From positions 6,842,838 to 6,906,837 of the forward strand of contig NZ_JACBZH010000001.1 of assembly GCF_013407855.1 (NCBI RefSeq): a stretch of DNA of 64,000 bases, read 5' to 3'. Of this stretch, positions 1 through 7,610 are shown piece after piece. The DNA is from Actinopolymorpha rutila (GTDB lineage Bacteria > Actinomycetota > Actinomycetes > Propionibacteriales > Actinopolymorphaceae). The position numbers were made by a program, and so were the translations under genes. Under the pieces are notes generated by a model that worked only from the letters and a program-made list of their open reading frames with translations, did no database searches and was not told where the DNA came from. Each line of letters starts with the position of its first letter. Position 1 is the first letter of the stretch.

Positions 1-272
1 TACATGAAGCTGTACAGCAGCAGGCTCTCGTGGCCGCAGAACAGCTCGCTCATCCGCACGTCGCCTGCGACGTCACCGTCGTCAATGTCGCGCGGGCCTT
101 CGGAGAATACGAAGTCCTCTGGAACCCGGCCACCGGGAGGAAGCGCGCGACGCAGCTGCGCCACCGCCTCGATCCGTCGGGTCAGGTCGTGCTCGGCCTC
201 GGCGAGAGCTGCGCGCGCGGCGGCATACTCGTCACTTTCGCCCGGCTGGCGTCTCGTCTCACCGTCGGCCAT
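1..272 (-). CDS. DUF899 family protein, N-terminal part (runs off the window)
   Basis: The ATG at 272 is preceded by GAGGAGG about 8 nt upstream, and 90 codons are present before the edge. Residues 40-58 carry the family hallmark LRRALPPGGRVPEDFVF, and residues 74-90 read MSELFCGHESLLLYSFM, which matches the start of the thioredoxin-like core of DUF899 proteins. Members are soluble thioredoxin-fold proteins of unknown substrate, common in Actinobacteria. A charged helix at residues 15-40 precedes the core. The C-terminal two thirds lie outside, so integrity cannot be judged. The family call rests on motif recall. Confidence 0.8.
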   Translation of the reverse strand, partial: MADGETRRQPGESDEYAAARAALAEAEHDLTRRIEAVAQLRRALPPGGRVPEDFVFSEGPRDIDDGDVAGDVRMSELFCGHESLLLYSFM

Positions 273-494
273 CACCAGGTCCTCCTCGCCGACTTGTCGT
301 TCGAGTCAGTGACACTGACCTTGCCGACAATGGCGAAGGCGCGCAAGTACCACCGGGTAGCGGCCTCCACCGTCGCGGCGGGCAATGGACCGTCGTCGAG
401 GCCGTCGTGCGCCACACTGCTTGCAGATCGATTCACGAGACCCGGGGTGGGCGGACCAGAACAACGCCAACGTTTCATTGACAAGGCAGAGCCT

Positions 495-1094
495 TCACGA
501 GCGGGGCTGTGCCTCAGCATCACCGACCGGCCGGAAATGGTCGGCCGCCGCTTGAACTTCGCTTACCTGCTCGCGCCAGAACGTCGGGTCTGCAGCGACC
601 GATCCGTCAGCGCCGATTCGCCCGTCGATGAGTTCACGGATGATGTCGGCGTGCCCGGCGTGCCGCGCGGTCTCGCCTGCCATCCCGACCAGGAGCACTC
701 AGAGGGTCGTCTCCTGGCGACCCTTCGCCCAATGCGCAACGTGACCTGGACTGTCCAGTTCGAGGTCGGCGATCGTGGCGTCGGAGTGAGCACAGGCGTT
801 GCGGTAGACGCCGGTGATGTAGTCACTCGACTCATCGGGGGTCGCCCACATGTCGGTCTCGGTGTAGGGGTCGTCTCGGAACCAGGACGGTCGCTCGTAC
901 GCATGCCGGCCGAACGAGTCGCCGAAGTAGCCGTACTCACAACCGGCCAGGTGCTTGACCAGACCGAGCAGGTTCGTGCCCGTCGGGGTCAGCGGGCGAC
1001 GCCGGTTGTACTCCGACAACCCGTCCAGCTTGCCGAGCATCGCTGCGCGATGGCCACGCAGGTTCGCCAGCAGCACCGCTTTGAGATCGGTCAT
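495..1094 (-). pseudogene. DinB/DUF664 family gene interrupted by an in-frame TGA
   Basis: Reading from ATG 1094 (GAGGTG 6 nt upstream) gives a DinB-like four-helix protein beginning MTDLKAVLLANLRGHR, with the family stretch LLGLVKHLAGCEYGYFGDSFGR. Translation stops at a TGA at 699-701 (codon 132 of 199), but the same frame continues with VLLVGMAGETARHAGHADII and RELIDG, the standard C-terminal signature of DUF664. In relatives the stop position is usually tryptophan (LxWVLxHM), so a TGG-to-TGA change is the simplest explanation. The frame is otherwise intact and of normal length. Either it is a young pseudogene or the base is wrong in the assembly. Confidence 0.8.
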
Positions 1095-1499
1095 CACCAT
1101 CACCTCGCGACCTGACCGTAGCGAGCGCGGGGACCGGTCACTCGAACGAGGTCGCCGCGCCCCTTCACCGCCACGCCGTCGACCACGAGATGGCCCGGCC
1201 CGCTGACCCTGGTGAGATCGTGTACGAGGGTCAGTTCCAGGTCGGCGTGATACCGCGCTTACGTCGCGAGCAGACTCCGCTGCCCGACCGGCTCGCCCTC
1301 GGGCCGACATGCGCTGGCAGAGAACGATCCACACGGAGCGACCGCGACAGAACTTGATCGGTCCCGATACCGCTCGATCTTGATCTGCGGAACGCAGTGG
1401 ACTTGCACTATTTTTGCGGCGTTCAGCGGCGACAAAATTTCGCGGTGGCCCCAGGTCTGTCCTTCGGACCGCTCCATCGCACTCCAATCGGGAGGCGTC
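1095..1499. other. Intergenic region with an orphan coding-like fragment
   Basis: A 405-bp divergent gap lies between the DinB gene (minus) and the S51 peptidase (plus). On the minus strand 1100-1259 is open for about 53 codons with strong GC3 bias and ends in TGA at 1102-1100, overlapping the start region of the DinB gene. It reads like the end of a protein (for example LVHDLTRVSGPGHLVVDGVA) but has no start, being cut by TAA at 1262-1260. I do not recognise a family. It may be the C-terminal relic of a gene once coupled to the DinB gene. The rest (1260-1499) is AT-richer and probably holds the peptidase promoter. Confidence 0.35.
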
Positions 1500-2171
1500 T
1501 TGAAGCTCCTTCTCACGTCCGGTGGCGTCACGAACACCAGCATCCGCGATGCTCTGGTCGATTTGCTGGGCAAGCCGATCGCCGACTCCAGCGCCCTGTG
1601 CATCCCCACCGGGATGTACGGACATCCCTCGGTCGGCCCTGGCACCAGGGCCTGGCAGTTCATCAGCGGCAACTCCGGAAACCCCATGGTCGACCTGGGC
1701 TGGAAGTCCGTCGGCGTGCTGGAGCTCACCGCGCTGCCCAGCATCGACGAGGAGCGCTGGGTGCCCCTGGTCCGCGAGACGGACGTCCTGCTGGTCGCCG
1801 GCGGCGATGTCCTCTACCTGTGCTACTGGATGCGGCAGTCCGGGCTGGCGGACCTGCTTCCGTCGCTGAGCGAGACCGTCTGGGTGGGGCTGAGTGCGGG
1901 GAGCATGGTGATGACCCCCGAGGTCGGCGAGGACTTCATCCAGTGGAGACCTCCGACCGGGGACGACAGCACGTTGGGCATCGTCGACTTCTCGATCTGC
2001 CCCCACCTGGCTCAGGACGGCATGCCGGGCAACTCCATGGCCGAGGCGGAACAATGGGTGGCCGGCATCTCGGGCCCGGCGTACGCGATGGACGACGAGA
2101 CGGCCATCAAGGTGGTCGACGGCACCGTCGAGGTCGTGTCGGAAGGGCACTGGAAACACTTTCCCGCCTAG
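1500..2171 (+). CDS. Peptidase S51 (dipeptidase E-like)
   Basis: A 223-aa protein of the S51 family, serine peptidases with a Ser-His-Asp catalytic set related to class I glutaminase folds. The nucleophile motif GLSAGS places Ser at residue 132. His169 in SICPH is the likely catalytic histidine. A Gly-rich LLVAGGDVLYL segment at 97-107 matches the family's strand before the active site. I chose TTG 1500 because GGAGG lies at 1491-1495 and the protein then starts MKLLLTSGGV, as usual for the family. Probably cytoplasmic, acting on N-terminal Asp dipeptides. The gene is monocistronic. A second, more distant S51 protein is encoded at 31674-32348. Confidence 0.85.
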   Translation: MKLLLTSGGVTNTSIRDALVDLLGKPIADSSALCIPTGMYGHPSVGPGTRAWQFISGNSGNPMVDLGWKSVGVLELTALPSIDEERWVPLVRETDVLLVAGGDVLYLCYWMRQSGLADLLPSLSETVWVGLSAGSMVMTPEVGEDFIQWRPPTGDDSTLGIVDFSICPHLAQDGMPGNSMAEAEQWVAGISGPAYAMDDETAIKVVDGTVEVVSEGHWKHFPA

Positions 2172-2213
2172 CTCATCAGGGACCGAGGTGTCGGCCGCCC
2201 CGACCCTGCGGAG

Positions 2214-2765
2214 CTAGCCGATGGCCGCTGCCAGGTCCTGGTAGGCAGGGACGAGTTCGCCCCAGCGCTTCTCCTCGTCGCCTCCAGGTTCGCGCCCGGC
2301 GAGGTAGGCGGCCAGATTCTCCGCGTGGATCTGCCATCCGGCTCCGTAGAAGGCGACCTTGTTCAACGGCATGCCGTGGGTCTCGATGACCAGGATGGTC
2401 TGGCCTCCGTCGGCGGTCAGCGTTGCCTCGAGGGTCTGGTCGAAGGGCGGCACGCCACCACTTCGCTGCCAGGACTCGTCGGTTTCCCTGGTCACCACCC
2501 GCAGTCGCCGCGGCGGTTCACACACCTCCACCCGCCCGACCCCGCGCAGGTCCGGGCCTTCGAGATAGGTCTGGAACTCTCCGCCGGCACGAAGGTCACC
2601 GTCGAGCTCGCCGTACCAGCGGGCCACTCGGCTCGGATCGGTGATTGCCGACCACAGGTCGTCGATGTCGGTGTCGTAGCGGTCCTCGATGCGTACGAGG
2701 CCCGTGCCAGCGGCAGTCCCCAGGCTGCCCAGGATGCGGGTGTCGCCGCCGGTGGTGTTGGTCAT
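2214..2765 (-). CDS. SRPBCC (AHSA1-type) domain protein
   Basis: A 183-aa protein with one START/Bet v1-like AHSA1 domain. RIEDRYDTDIDDLWSAITDP at residues 25-44 starts the domain, WYGELDGDLRAGGEFQTYLE gives the first strands, and the C-terminal helix is around GWQIHAENLAAYL. Such proteins bind hydrophobic ligands and are often encoded beside an ArsR regulator. The ATG overlaps the stop of a 27-codon upstream ORF (ATGA), which suggests translational coupling. Length is slightly above the usual 150-170 aa because of about 22 extra N-terminal residues. Ligand and role are unknown. Confidence 0.85.
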   Translation of the reverse strand: MTNTTGGDTRILGSLGTAAGTGLVRIEDRYDTDIDDLWSAITDPSRVARWYGELDGDLRAGGEFQTYLEGPDLRGVGRVEVCEPPRRLRVVTRETDESWQRSGGVPPFDQTLEATLTADGGQTILVIETHGMPLNKVAFYGAGWQIHAENLAAYLAGREPGGDEEKRWGELVPAYQDLAAAIG

Positions 2766-2845
2766 CCGGTGCTCCTTCGTTCGCGCTTCCCGCGAGCCAC
2801 GTCGGTGTGCAGCGCGTCCGCCAGTGCCCGCAGGACTTCCTCCAC
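2762..2845 (-). CDS. 27-codon leaderless upstream ORF, possible ArsR relic
   Basis: A GTG-started 27-codon ORF begins where transcription is expected to start: a -10 TATCTT sits at 2857-2852, 6 nt before the GTG, with -35 TTGACC at 2881-2876 (18-nt spacer). The peptide begins VEEVLRALADALHTD, close to the first residues of ArsR repressors (EEVLRALADPTRR). It ends in TGA overlapping the ATG of the SRPBCC gene. ArsR-SRPBCC pairs are a common actinobacterial operon. I infer an in-frame or scrambled deletion of an ArsR gene that kept its promoter, start and coupled stop. It could equally be a functional leader peptide. Confidence 0.45.
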   Translation of the reverse strand: MEEVLRALADALHTDVARGKRERRSTG

Positions 2846-2851
2846 CCGAGC

Positions 2852-2881
2852 AAGATAGCCATGTGCTTATGTAACGGTCAA
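2852..2881 (-). promoter_or_regulatory. Sigma-70-type promoter for the SRPBCC gene
   Basis: On the minus strand TTGACC (2881-2876) is followed after 18 nt by TATCTT (2857-2852). The predicted start point falls on the GTG at 2845, which would give a leaderless transcript. Confidence 0.6.
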
Positions 2882-2913
2882 GGTACGAAGCGAGCGGAAA
2901 CAGGAGGCGGACG

Positions 2914-3675
2914 TCAGCGGACGGGGTGGTGTCCGGGTGCGAGGAGCGCCGGCGATCGGCTGGACAGCGCAGCCGCCGCGTCGCTCACGGTCAGATCCAC
3001 CAGGGCGTCACACGTTGGTTCGGCGCATTCGCAGTCGAACGAACGGATGACCTGGTCGGCGTCACGCGGTACCGAGGCCCGCTCGAACGCCTTGAGGCAG
3101 TGGGTGACAGCGACCTCGTTGGCGTAGCGAAGCAGCTGCTGCCGTTCACGCGCACCTCGCGCCGTCGGACCGGCGGCGATGACCTTGGCGAAGTGGTTCT
3201 CGACTGCGGCGAGAGTCTGGCTCACGGTCTGGTTGTCGACGACGAGCGTGGCCGCGTCCGGGGCGGCATCGAGTTGGCTCCGGATCAGCTGCCGGCCCCA
3301 CAGATACCCATCGTGTACCTCGTCCGGGTTTCGCTTCTCGAGCCGGGCTCGTTGCTCTTCTTTCGAGGGCATCAGCCACACCGCACTGCCGGTTGGCGTG
3401 GTCAGGTCGGGAGTCACAAGCGCACCTTCGACCACGACCAAGGGCCAGGGCAGTGACCGCAGATCCTCACAGATCATGGGGCCGCGGTCGAAGTCGCCCG
3501 GACCACTCTTCGGCAACGCCACACCGGCCGCCGAGGCCCGGTCCCAGTACTGCCACGTGTGCGCATCCACGCTGTACCAACGCAGGCCGTGACGCCTCGC
3601 CAGCAGCCGGCTCACCGTCGTCTTGCCGGCGGCGGCCGGGCCACCGATCCACAGAACCTGCGTCAGATCTCCCAT
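2914..3675 (-). CDS. P-loop NTPase, small-molecule kinase-like
   Basis: A 253-aa cytoplasmic protein with a Walker A motif GGPAAAGKTTVSRLL at residues 11-25 and the layout of AAA_33/zeta-type or uridine-kinase-like P-loop kinases. It has WYSVDAHTWQYW after the P-loop, LVVVEGALVTPDL (Walker B-like) near the middle, and a basic lid around EQRARLEKRNPDE. The ATG at 3675 has GGAGGGG 3-8 nt upstream. A longer open frame upstream is an overlap with the next gene. The C-terminal part has a Cys pair (CECAEP), uncommon in simple kinases. The substrate cannot be assigned. It follows the SCO6745-family gene by 40 nt on the same strand and may be co-transcribed. Confidence 0.75.
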   Translation of the reverse strand: MGDLTQVLWIGGPAAAGKTTVSRLLARRHGLRWYSVDAHTWQYWDRASAAGVALPKSGPGDFDRGPMICEDLRSLPWPLVVVEGALVTPDLTTPTGSAVWLMPSKEEQRARLEKRNPDEVHDGYLWGRQLIRSQLDAAPDAATLVVDNQTVSQTLAAVENHFAKVIAAGPTARGARERQQLLRYANEVAVTHCLKAFERASVPRDADQVIRSFDCECAEPTCDALVDLTVSDAAAALSSRSPALLAPGHHPVR

Positions 3676-3715
3676 GTCCCCTCCCGATGACCCGGAACGA
3701 CCCAGATCGCCGACG

Positions 3716-4537
3716 CTATCGGGAGCCGACGGCGTCGAGTGTTGCGGCGATGGGCTCGAGGTCGGCCACGAGCTGGTCGAGTTCGTCCGGCTGCAGGATG
3801 TCGTACGCCGGTGCGGCGAGCTCGTCGGTGAGCACCTCGACCCGCTCCTTGGTCGCCCGGCCGGCGTCACTGAGCCAGCCGGAGTCGTCGACGAGGCCAC
3901 GGGCACGCATCCCGTCCACGACCGCGGCCAGCTGGGCCGCCGGGAGGTGGTGAACTCTGCCGAACTTCTCCGCGGGCATCCCCTCGGACAGGGCGTGGAG
4001 CACGTGGGCCTCCGTCCCGCCGATGCCGGCGGTGACCAGGGCGGCGTTGTGGCCGTCCCCGCGGTGCTCGCGGAGCAGGGTGGCCGCGTGCCAGAGCCGG
4101 GCCACGGGCTCCTCGGGCACGGGAAGCGCCCGGAGCCCGGCGTACAGAGCCCGGCCGACCGTCGGGGCACTCGTCGCCGCCTTGGTGGCGAGGTCGGCGG
4201 CCCGCACGAGGCCGGGCCCGTCGGCGAGGTCGCCGAGGATCCGCCGCAGCGCCGCGACGCAGCCCTGCTCGCGAGCCGCGAGCGCCGCCTCGGGCGTGGT
4301 CGTCTCCCAGACGCGCGGGATGTGCCGGGCCACCTCGCCGTCGGCGAAGTTGTAGAAGACCGCATGGACCACCTCGGCCGGGGCCCGGCCCAGCGGTGCG
4401 GCCCGTCCGGCGAAGTAGGCGTCCCACCCGTTCCGGAAACCGAGCGCCATGATCGCTTCCTCCGGCTCGTCGGAGAAGTACGTGACCATGTGGATCGGCT
4501 CCACGAGCAGGTGCAGGCGGCGGGCGGTGGGCTTCAC
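3716..4537 (-). CDS. SCO6745 family protein
   Basis: A 273-aa protein. RRLHLLVEPIHMVTYFSDEP near the N-terminus, then FAGRAAPLGRAPAEVVHAVFYNFADGEV, is the diagnostic start of the SCO6745 family. These actinobacterial proteins are mostly helical, with a MarR-like winged helix in the C-terminal half (here around LAAVVDGMRARGLVDDSGWLSD, which looks like the recognition helix and wing). Function is unknown. GTG 4537 is preferred over upstream starts because GAGGAG lies 6 nt before it and MKPTARRLHLL aligns with relatives. The inverted repeat at 4561-4580 lies just upstream. Confidence 0.85.
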   Translation of the reverse strand: MKPTARRLHLLVEPIHMVTYFSDEPEEAIMALGFRNGWDAYFAGRAAPLGRAPAEVVHAVFYNFADGEVARHIPRVWETTTPEAALAAREQGCVAALRRILGDLADGPGLVRAADLATKAATSAPTVGRALYAGLRALPVPEEPVARLWHAATLLREHRGDGHNAALVTAGIGGTEAHVLHALSEGMPAEKFGRVHHLPAAQLAAVVDGMRARGLVDDSGWLSDAGRATKERVEVLTDELAAPAYDILQPDELDQLVADLEPIAATLDAVGSR

Positions 4538-4560
4538 GGGTGTCTCCTCTGTCAAGAGCC

Positions 4561-4580
4561 GCGGTCGCGAAGTCGACCGC
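4561..4580. terminator. Short hairpin between the VOC and SCO6745 genes
   Basis: GCGGTCG (4561-4567) and CGACCGC (4574-4580) form a 7-bp stem with a 6-nt loop. It lies downstream of the VOC gene stop (4672, minus strand) and before the SCO6745 start. There is no T-run, so it is either a weak terminator or a leader hairpin. Confidence 0.35.
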
Positions 4581-4671
4581 TTCACCCCTTCCACGAACGT
4601 CCCCGCCCCGATCCGACACCGGCTCGCGGAGATTCTTCGAGGAACTTTTTCGTACGCCCCCTTGGCCGCCG

Positions 4672-5112
4672 TCAGCCGAGCTCCTCGGCCAGGGAGACGA
4701 TGATCCCTTCGGGCCCACGGACGTAGCAGAGCCGGTAGATGTCCTGGTACTGCACCACCTCGCCGACGAGTTCGGCGCCGTTGGCTCGCAGGCCGGCGAC
4801 AGTGGCGTCGATGTCGTCGACGGCGAACATGATGCTACGTAGGCCCAGCGTGTTTCCCAGTGCGTTCTTCGGCTCGGCACTGACCACCGCAGGGTTGTGG
4901 AACTTCGTCAGCTCGAGCCTGCCGTGGCCGTCCGGGGTTCGCATCATCGCGATGTCGACGCGTACGCCGTCGAGCCCGTTGACCCGGTCCACCCAGGGAC
5001 CCTCGATCGGCGCCTCGCCCTCGAGCTCCATCCCGAGTTCGACGAAGAACGCCTTGGCGGCCTCGAGGTCCTCGACGACGACGCTCACGTGGTGCAGCTG
5101 CTGAATCGCCAT
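4672..5112 (-). CDS. VOC (glyoxalase/bleomycin resistance) family protein
   Basis: A 146-aa vicinal-oxygen-chelate protein with two beta-alpha-beta-beta-beta modules. The first starts QQLHHVSVVVEDLEAAKAFF with the metal-ligand His. The second starts LRSIMFAVDDIDATVAGLRA and ends CYVRGPEGIIVSLAEELG, where the final Glu is a typical ligand. ATG 5112 has AAGGAG 7 nt upstream, and longer readings have no family match. Members include glyoxalase I-like enzymes and antibiotic-binding proteins, and the substrate is not predictable. Upstream lies the relic methyltransferase on the same strand. Confidence 0.85.
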   Translation of the reverse strand: MAIQQLHHVSVVVEDLEAAKAFFVELGMELEGEAPIEGPWVDRVNGLDGVRVDIAMMRTPDGHGRLELTKFHNPAVVSAEPKNALGNTLGLRSIMFAVDDIDATVAGLRANGAELVGEVVQYQDIYRLCYVRGPEGIIVSLAEELG

Positions 5113-5255
5113 GATGGTTCTCCTTCTTCGTTGCGCGACCTGTCGTGGCCACTGGTGTACCTGGGACGGCGCCAGTGCCGCATTCTCGACACCCGGAGAG
5201 GTACGAATTTCCAGGGCCTGGCACGAGTCACCCGACGCGGGTGGAACGATGCTGT

Positions 5256-5783
5256 TCAACGTGACGACTCTGCCGGGTCGGCATCCTTCCTCGCGAGCAG
5301 AGTGGAGTCGTTCGGGAACCTTCCCAGCTGCTCAACGATGGCGGAGGGGAGGTCGGCGGATTCCGGAGGCGAGAAGTACTCGTCGAGCAGCTCTGTGCGC
5401 ATACCGGCGCGGGCCAACGCTGTCACGACGTCGCCGATTGGCCAGCGAAACTCGACCTTCTCGGGCATGTGGGTGTCCGCGGCCCCGGCCAGTCGAGCCG
5501 GACCGGCCGACCGCACCCGCCGACCGCACCCGCGGCGTCCCGCGCTGGAAGTAGTTCTCATCCGTGGCCACGACCCGATCACCTTCGACGTCCAAGCAGC
5601 GCGCAGCGGATGCATCTCCTCGAGAAGCAGGCGGCCACCGAGCTTCAGACAGGAGACAACGATGGTCGCCCATCTGGAGATGTCGGGAAGCCAGCACAGG
5701 GCACCGCAGCCGGTGAAGACGACGTCGAACCGGCCGGTCAGCAGGTCCGGCGGCATCTGGTAGACGTCATCCGTCCAAGGCAT
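5256..5783 (-). pseudogene. Class I SAM methyltransferase relic (truncated and frameshifted)
   Basis: The fragment begins inside a methyltransferase domain: RFDVVFTGCGALCWLPDISR is the motif after the SAM site, followed by LKLGGRLLLEEMHPL. The SAM-binding N-terminus (motif I) is missing. Between about 5500 and 5600 the frame is lost. The expected LDVEGDRVVATDENYFQRG is found in a different frame, after which the first frame resumes with HMPEKVEFRWPIGDVVTALA and continues to the end. So there is an N-terminal deletion plus two compensating indels. The missing 5' part is replaced by the 3' end of the alpha/beta hydrolase gene. Confidence 0.8.
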
Positions 5784-5838
5784 TCCGAGTTGGGGTAGAT
5801 GTGTTCGCCGGCAGGGATCTTCGGCAGCATCAGTTGCA

Positions 5839-6663
5839 TCAGCCGTCGTCCAGGAACGTACGGATGTGCTGGGACCAGACCTCGGGTTTCTCGAAGTGGC
5901 ACATGTGCGCGGTGTTCTCGATGGTCGCCAGCTCGCTGTTGGGCAACGCGGCGTGCAGACGTTTGGCGAGCTGCACGGGGAAACCCATGTCCTTTTCTCC
6001 GTGCAGGATCAGGATCGGTTTCCCCCATGCCCGCAGGGTCTCCTCGGCGTCACCGGTGAACCACGGATGCATCCGCCCGGCGAGGTAGGCCTCGTAGCTC
6101 CAGTCTCCTCCGTCCAGATCCCTTGTCAGGTTGAGATATGCAGGTGCCAGGTCGAGGTTCCAGACGAAGATCGTGGAGTTTCGCAGCGCACCGTTCTGGG
6201 CGTCCTCCGCGCGCTGACGTCGTTGGTATTCCTCCCAGCGCTGGAGATACGGCTCGTTGTCGGCGGCGGTGTACGCCGAGGTGGAGGCCAGCACGAGCCG
6301 GCGCACCTGGTCGGGATGCCTGTCCACGAACTGCACGGCGGCCCGCCCGCCGGTCGAGAAGCCGAGCAGGTCGACCTGCCCCAGCTCGAGGACGTCGATC
6401 AGCCGGCGGGCGTCGTCGATGACGTACTCCGGCTGCAGAGCTTCTTCAGGCAGGCCGCGACTGCTCCGTCCACAACCGCGAAAGTCGAACAGCACAACGT
6501 GGTGATCACGAGCGAGGGGTTCGAAGCCGGGCAGCAGGTAACTGTGGCCGACATCGGGTCCGCCGTGCAGCACCAGCAACGAGGGCTTGCCTCGCCGGCG
6601 CTCACCGAGCCGGCGTACGAAAAGCGTCACGTCACCGACGTCGATCAGCTCACCATCGTCCAT
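5839..6663 (-). CDS. Alpha/beta hydrolase
   Basis: A 274-aa alpha/beta-hydrolase fold enzyme of the proline-iminopeptidase-like class. HGGPDVGH at residues 34-41 is the oxyanion-hole region. The nucleophile elbow is GFSTGG with Ser103. The acid and base are probably in ILHGEKDMGF and ENTAHMCHF near the C-terminus. A cap domain occupies about 140-220. ATG 6663 gives a standard N-terminus but has no clear Shine-Dalgarno. A GTG about 27 nt upstream is the alternative. The gene lies between two relics (methyltransferase and GNAT), so it is the surviving part of an eroded stretch. Substrate unknown. Confidence 0.85.
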   Translation of the reverse strand: MDDGELIDVGDVTLFVRRLGERRRGKPSLLVLHGGPDVGHSYLLPGFEPLARDHHVVLFDFRGCGRSSRGLPEEALQPEYVIDDARRLIDVLELGQVDLLGFSTGGRAAVQFVDRHPDQVRRLVLASTSAYTAADNEPYLQRWEEYQRRQRAEDAQNGALRNSTIFVWNLDLAPAYLNLTRDLDGGDWSYEAYLAGRMHPWFTGDAEETLRAWGKPILILHGEKDMGFPVQLAKRLHAALPNSELATIENTAHMCHFEKPEVWSQHIRTFLDDG

Positions 6664-6722
6664 GCCGAGCAGGTTCCCAGACAGCACCGACAGGCCCCTG
6701 CCCCCCAAGCACCCAGCGATGC

Positions 6723-6908
6723 TCACCCGACCGGCGCGGCACGCCACTCGTCCTCGAGCAGCGACACCGCCGCGGCCACGAAGCCCCGCGTCTGCTCCTC
6801 GCTGTCCGGGCCGTACGGCTGGTACCGACAGGCCTCCGGAAGCCTCGCCCACGAGTACACCGCCGGCCAGTCCGTCATCCGCAGCGGTTCCAGCTGGACG
6901 TTCGACAT
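6723..6908 (-). pseudogene. GNAT acetyltransferase N-terminal fragment
   Basis: The 61 codons begin MSNVQLEPLRMTDWPAVYSW and continue RYQPYGPDSEEQTRGFV, the first helix-strand part of a GNAT (acetyltransf_3 type) protein. The reading stops before the acetyl-CoA binding motif (R/QxxGxG/A). No continuation is visible in the other minus-strand frames before the hydrolase gene. About two thirds of the domain is deleted, so the product cannot be active. Confidence 0.7.
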
Positions 6909-7028
6909 GCGGCGAGCCTGCCAAGTCGGCTCCGTACCTACAAGGCAGTTCCAGTCCTCCCCGTGGTCACCGACGACTGTGCCAGCCGCTGACCACCAAG
7001 CGCCACGCGTCCTCCTGCGGCCGGGGAA

Positions 7029-7610
7029 TCAGCCGAGGTGCCGGCGGATCGCATCACGGATCTGCCGCTTCGTCATGGGGTCGGTCGACAGGGCGCTGTG
7101 GAGCACGAGCCCTTCGATGAACGCGTCGAGTTCCCTGGCGGTGGTGGCGTCGAAGTGGAGTTCCAGCGCCTTGCGGCTGCGGGCCATCCATGCCTGGGTG
7201 ACGGCCTTCAGGGTGGGGTTTCGCGCGGCGGCTCCGTAGAGCTCGACGGCGAGAACGAGGTCTCGGCCCGAGCCCGCGCCGAGCAGGTCCTCCCAGATCA
7301 GCGCCACGACGGCTTCGGTCGCCTCATCACGGTTGCGGGCGGCGCTCAGGCGCTCGTCGAAGACGCGAGCGGCGGTGTCCGCGTGCCGGCTGAACGCCTC
7401 GGCAAGCACCTCGTCGAGTGAGCTGAAGTGGTAGGTCATCGATCCCAGCGGCACGTCGGCCACGCGGGCGATCTCCCGGTGCGTCGTTCCGGCCACACCC
7501 CGATCGGCGATGACGGTGAGCGCGGCGTCGATGATCCGGTCGCGCCGCCCCGGGTCCTGCCGCCGCGGTCGCCGTCCGACCGGGCTTGCCGACGTGGTGG
7601 CGCCGTTCAC
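7029..7610 (-). CDS. TetR family transcriptional regulator
   Basis: A 193-aa repressor. Residues 20-66 form the TetR helix-turn-helix: RDRIIDAALTVIADRGVAGT, then HREIARVADVPLGSMTYHFS. A helical ligand-binding domain follows. The GTG at 7610 overlaps the TGA of the upstream acetyltransferase gene (GTGA), so the two are translationally coupled and form one operon. The twin palindrome at 8211-8248, between this operon and the divergent MFS gene, is the obvious operator candidate. It would give autoregulation plus control of the transporter. The inducer is unknown. Confidence 0.9.
   Translation of the reverse strand: MNGATTSASPVGRRPRRQDPGRRDRIIDAALTVIADRGVAGTTHREIARVADVPLGSMTYHFSSLDEVLAEAFSRHADTAARVFDERLSAARNRDEATEAVVALIWEDLLGAGSGRDLVLAVELYGAAARNPTLKAVTQAWMARSRKALELHFDATTARELDAFIEGLVLHSALSTDPMTKRQIRDAIRRHLG

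Noticed and set aside
272..523. Minus-strand 83-codon frame between the DUF899 and DinB genes
   Set aside because: No Shine-Dalgarno, no family resemblance, mixed composition. More likely noncoding.
699..2159. Minus-strand open frame covering the S51 peptidase
   Set aside because: Only its last 130 codons (the DinB part) look like protein. The rest is the antisense shadow of the peptidase gene.
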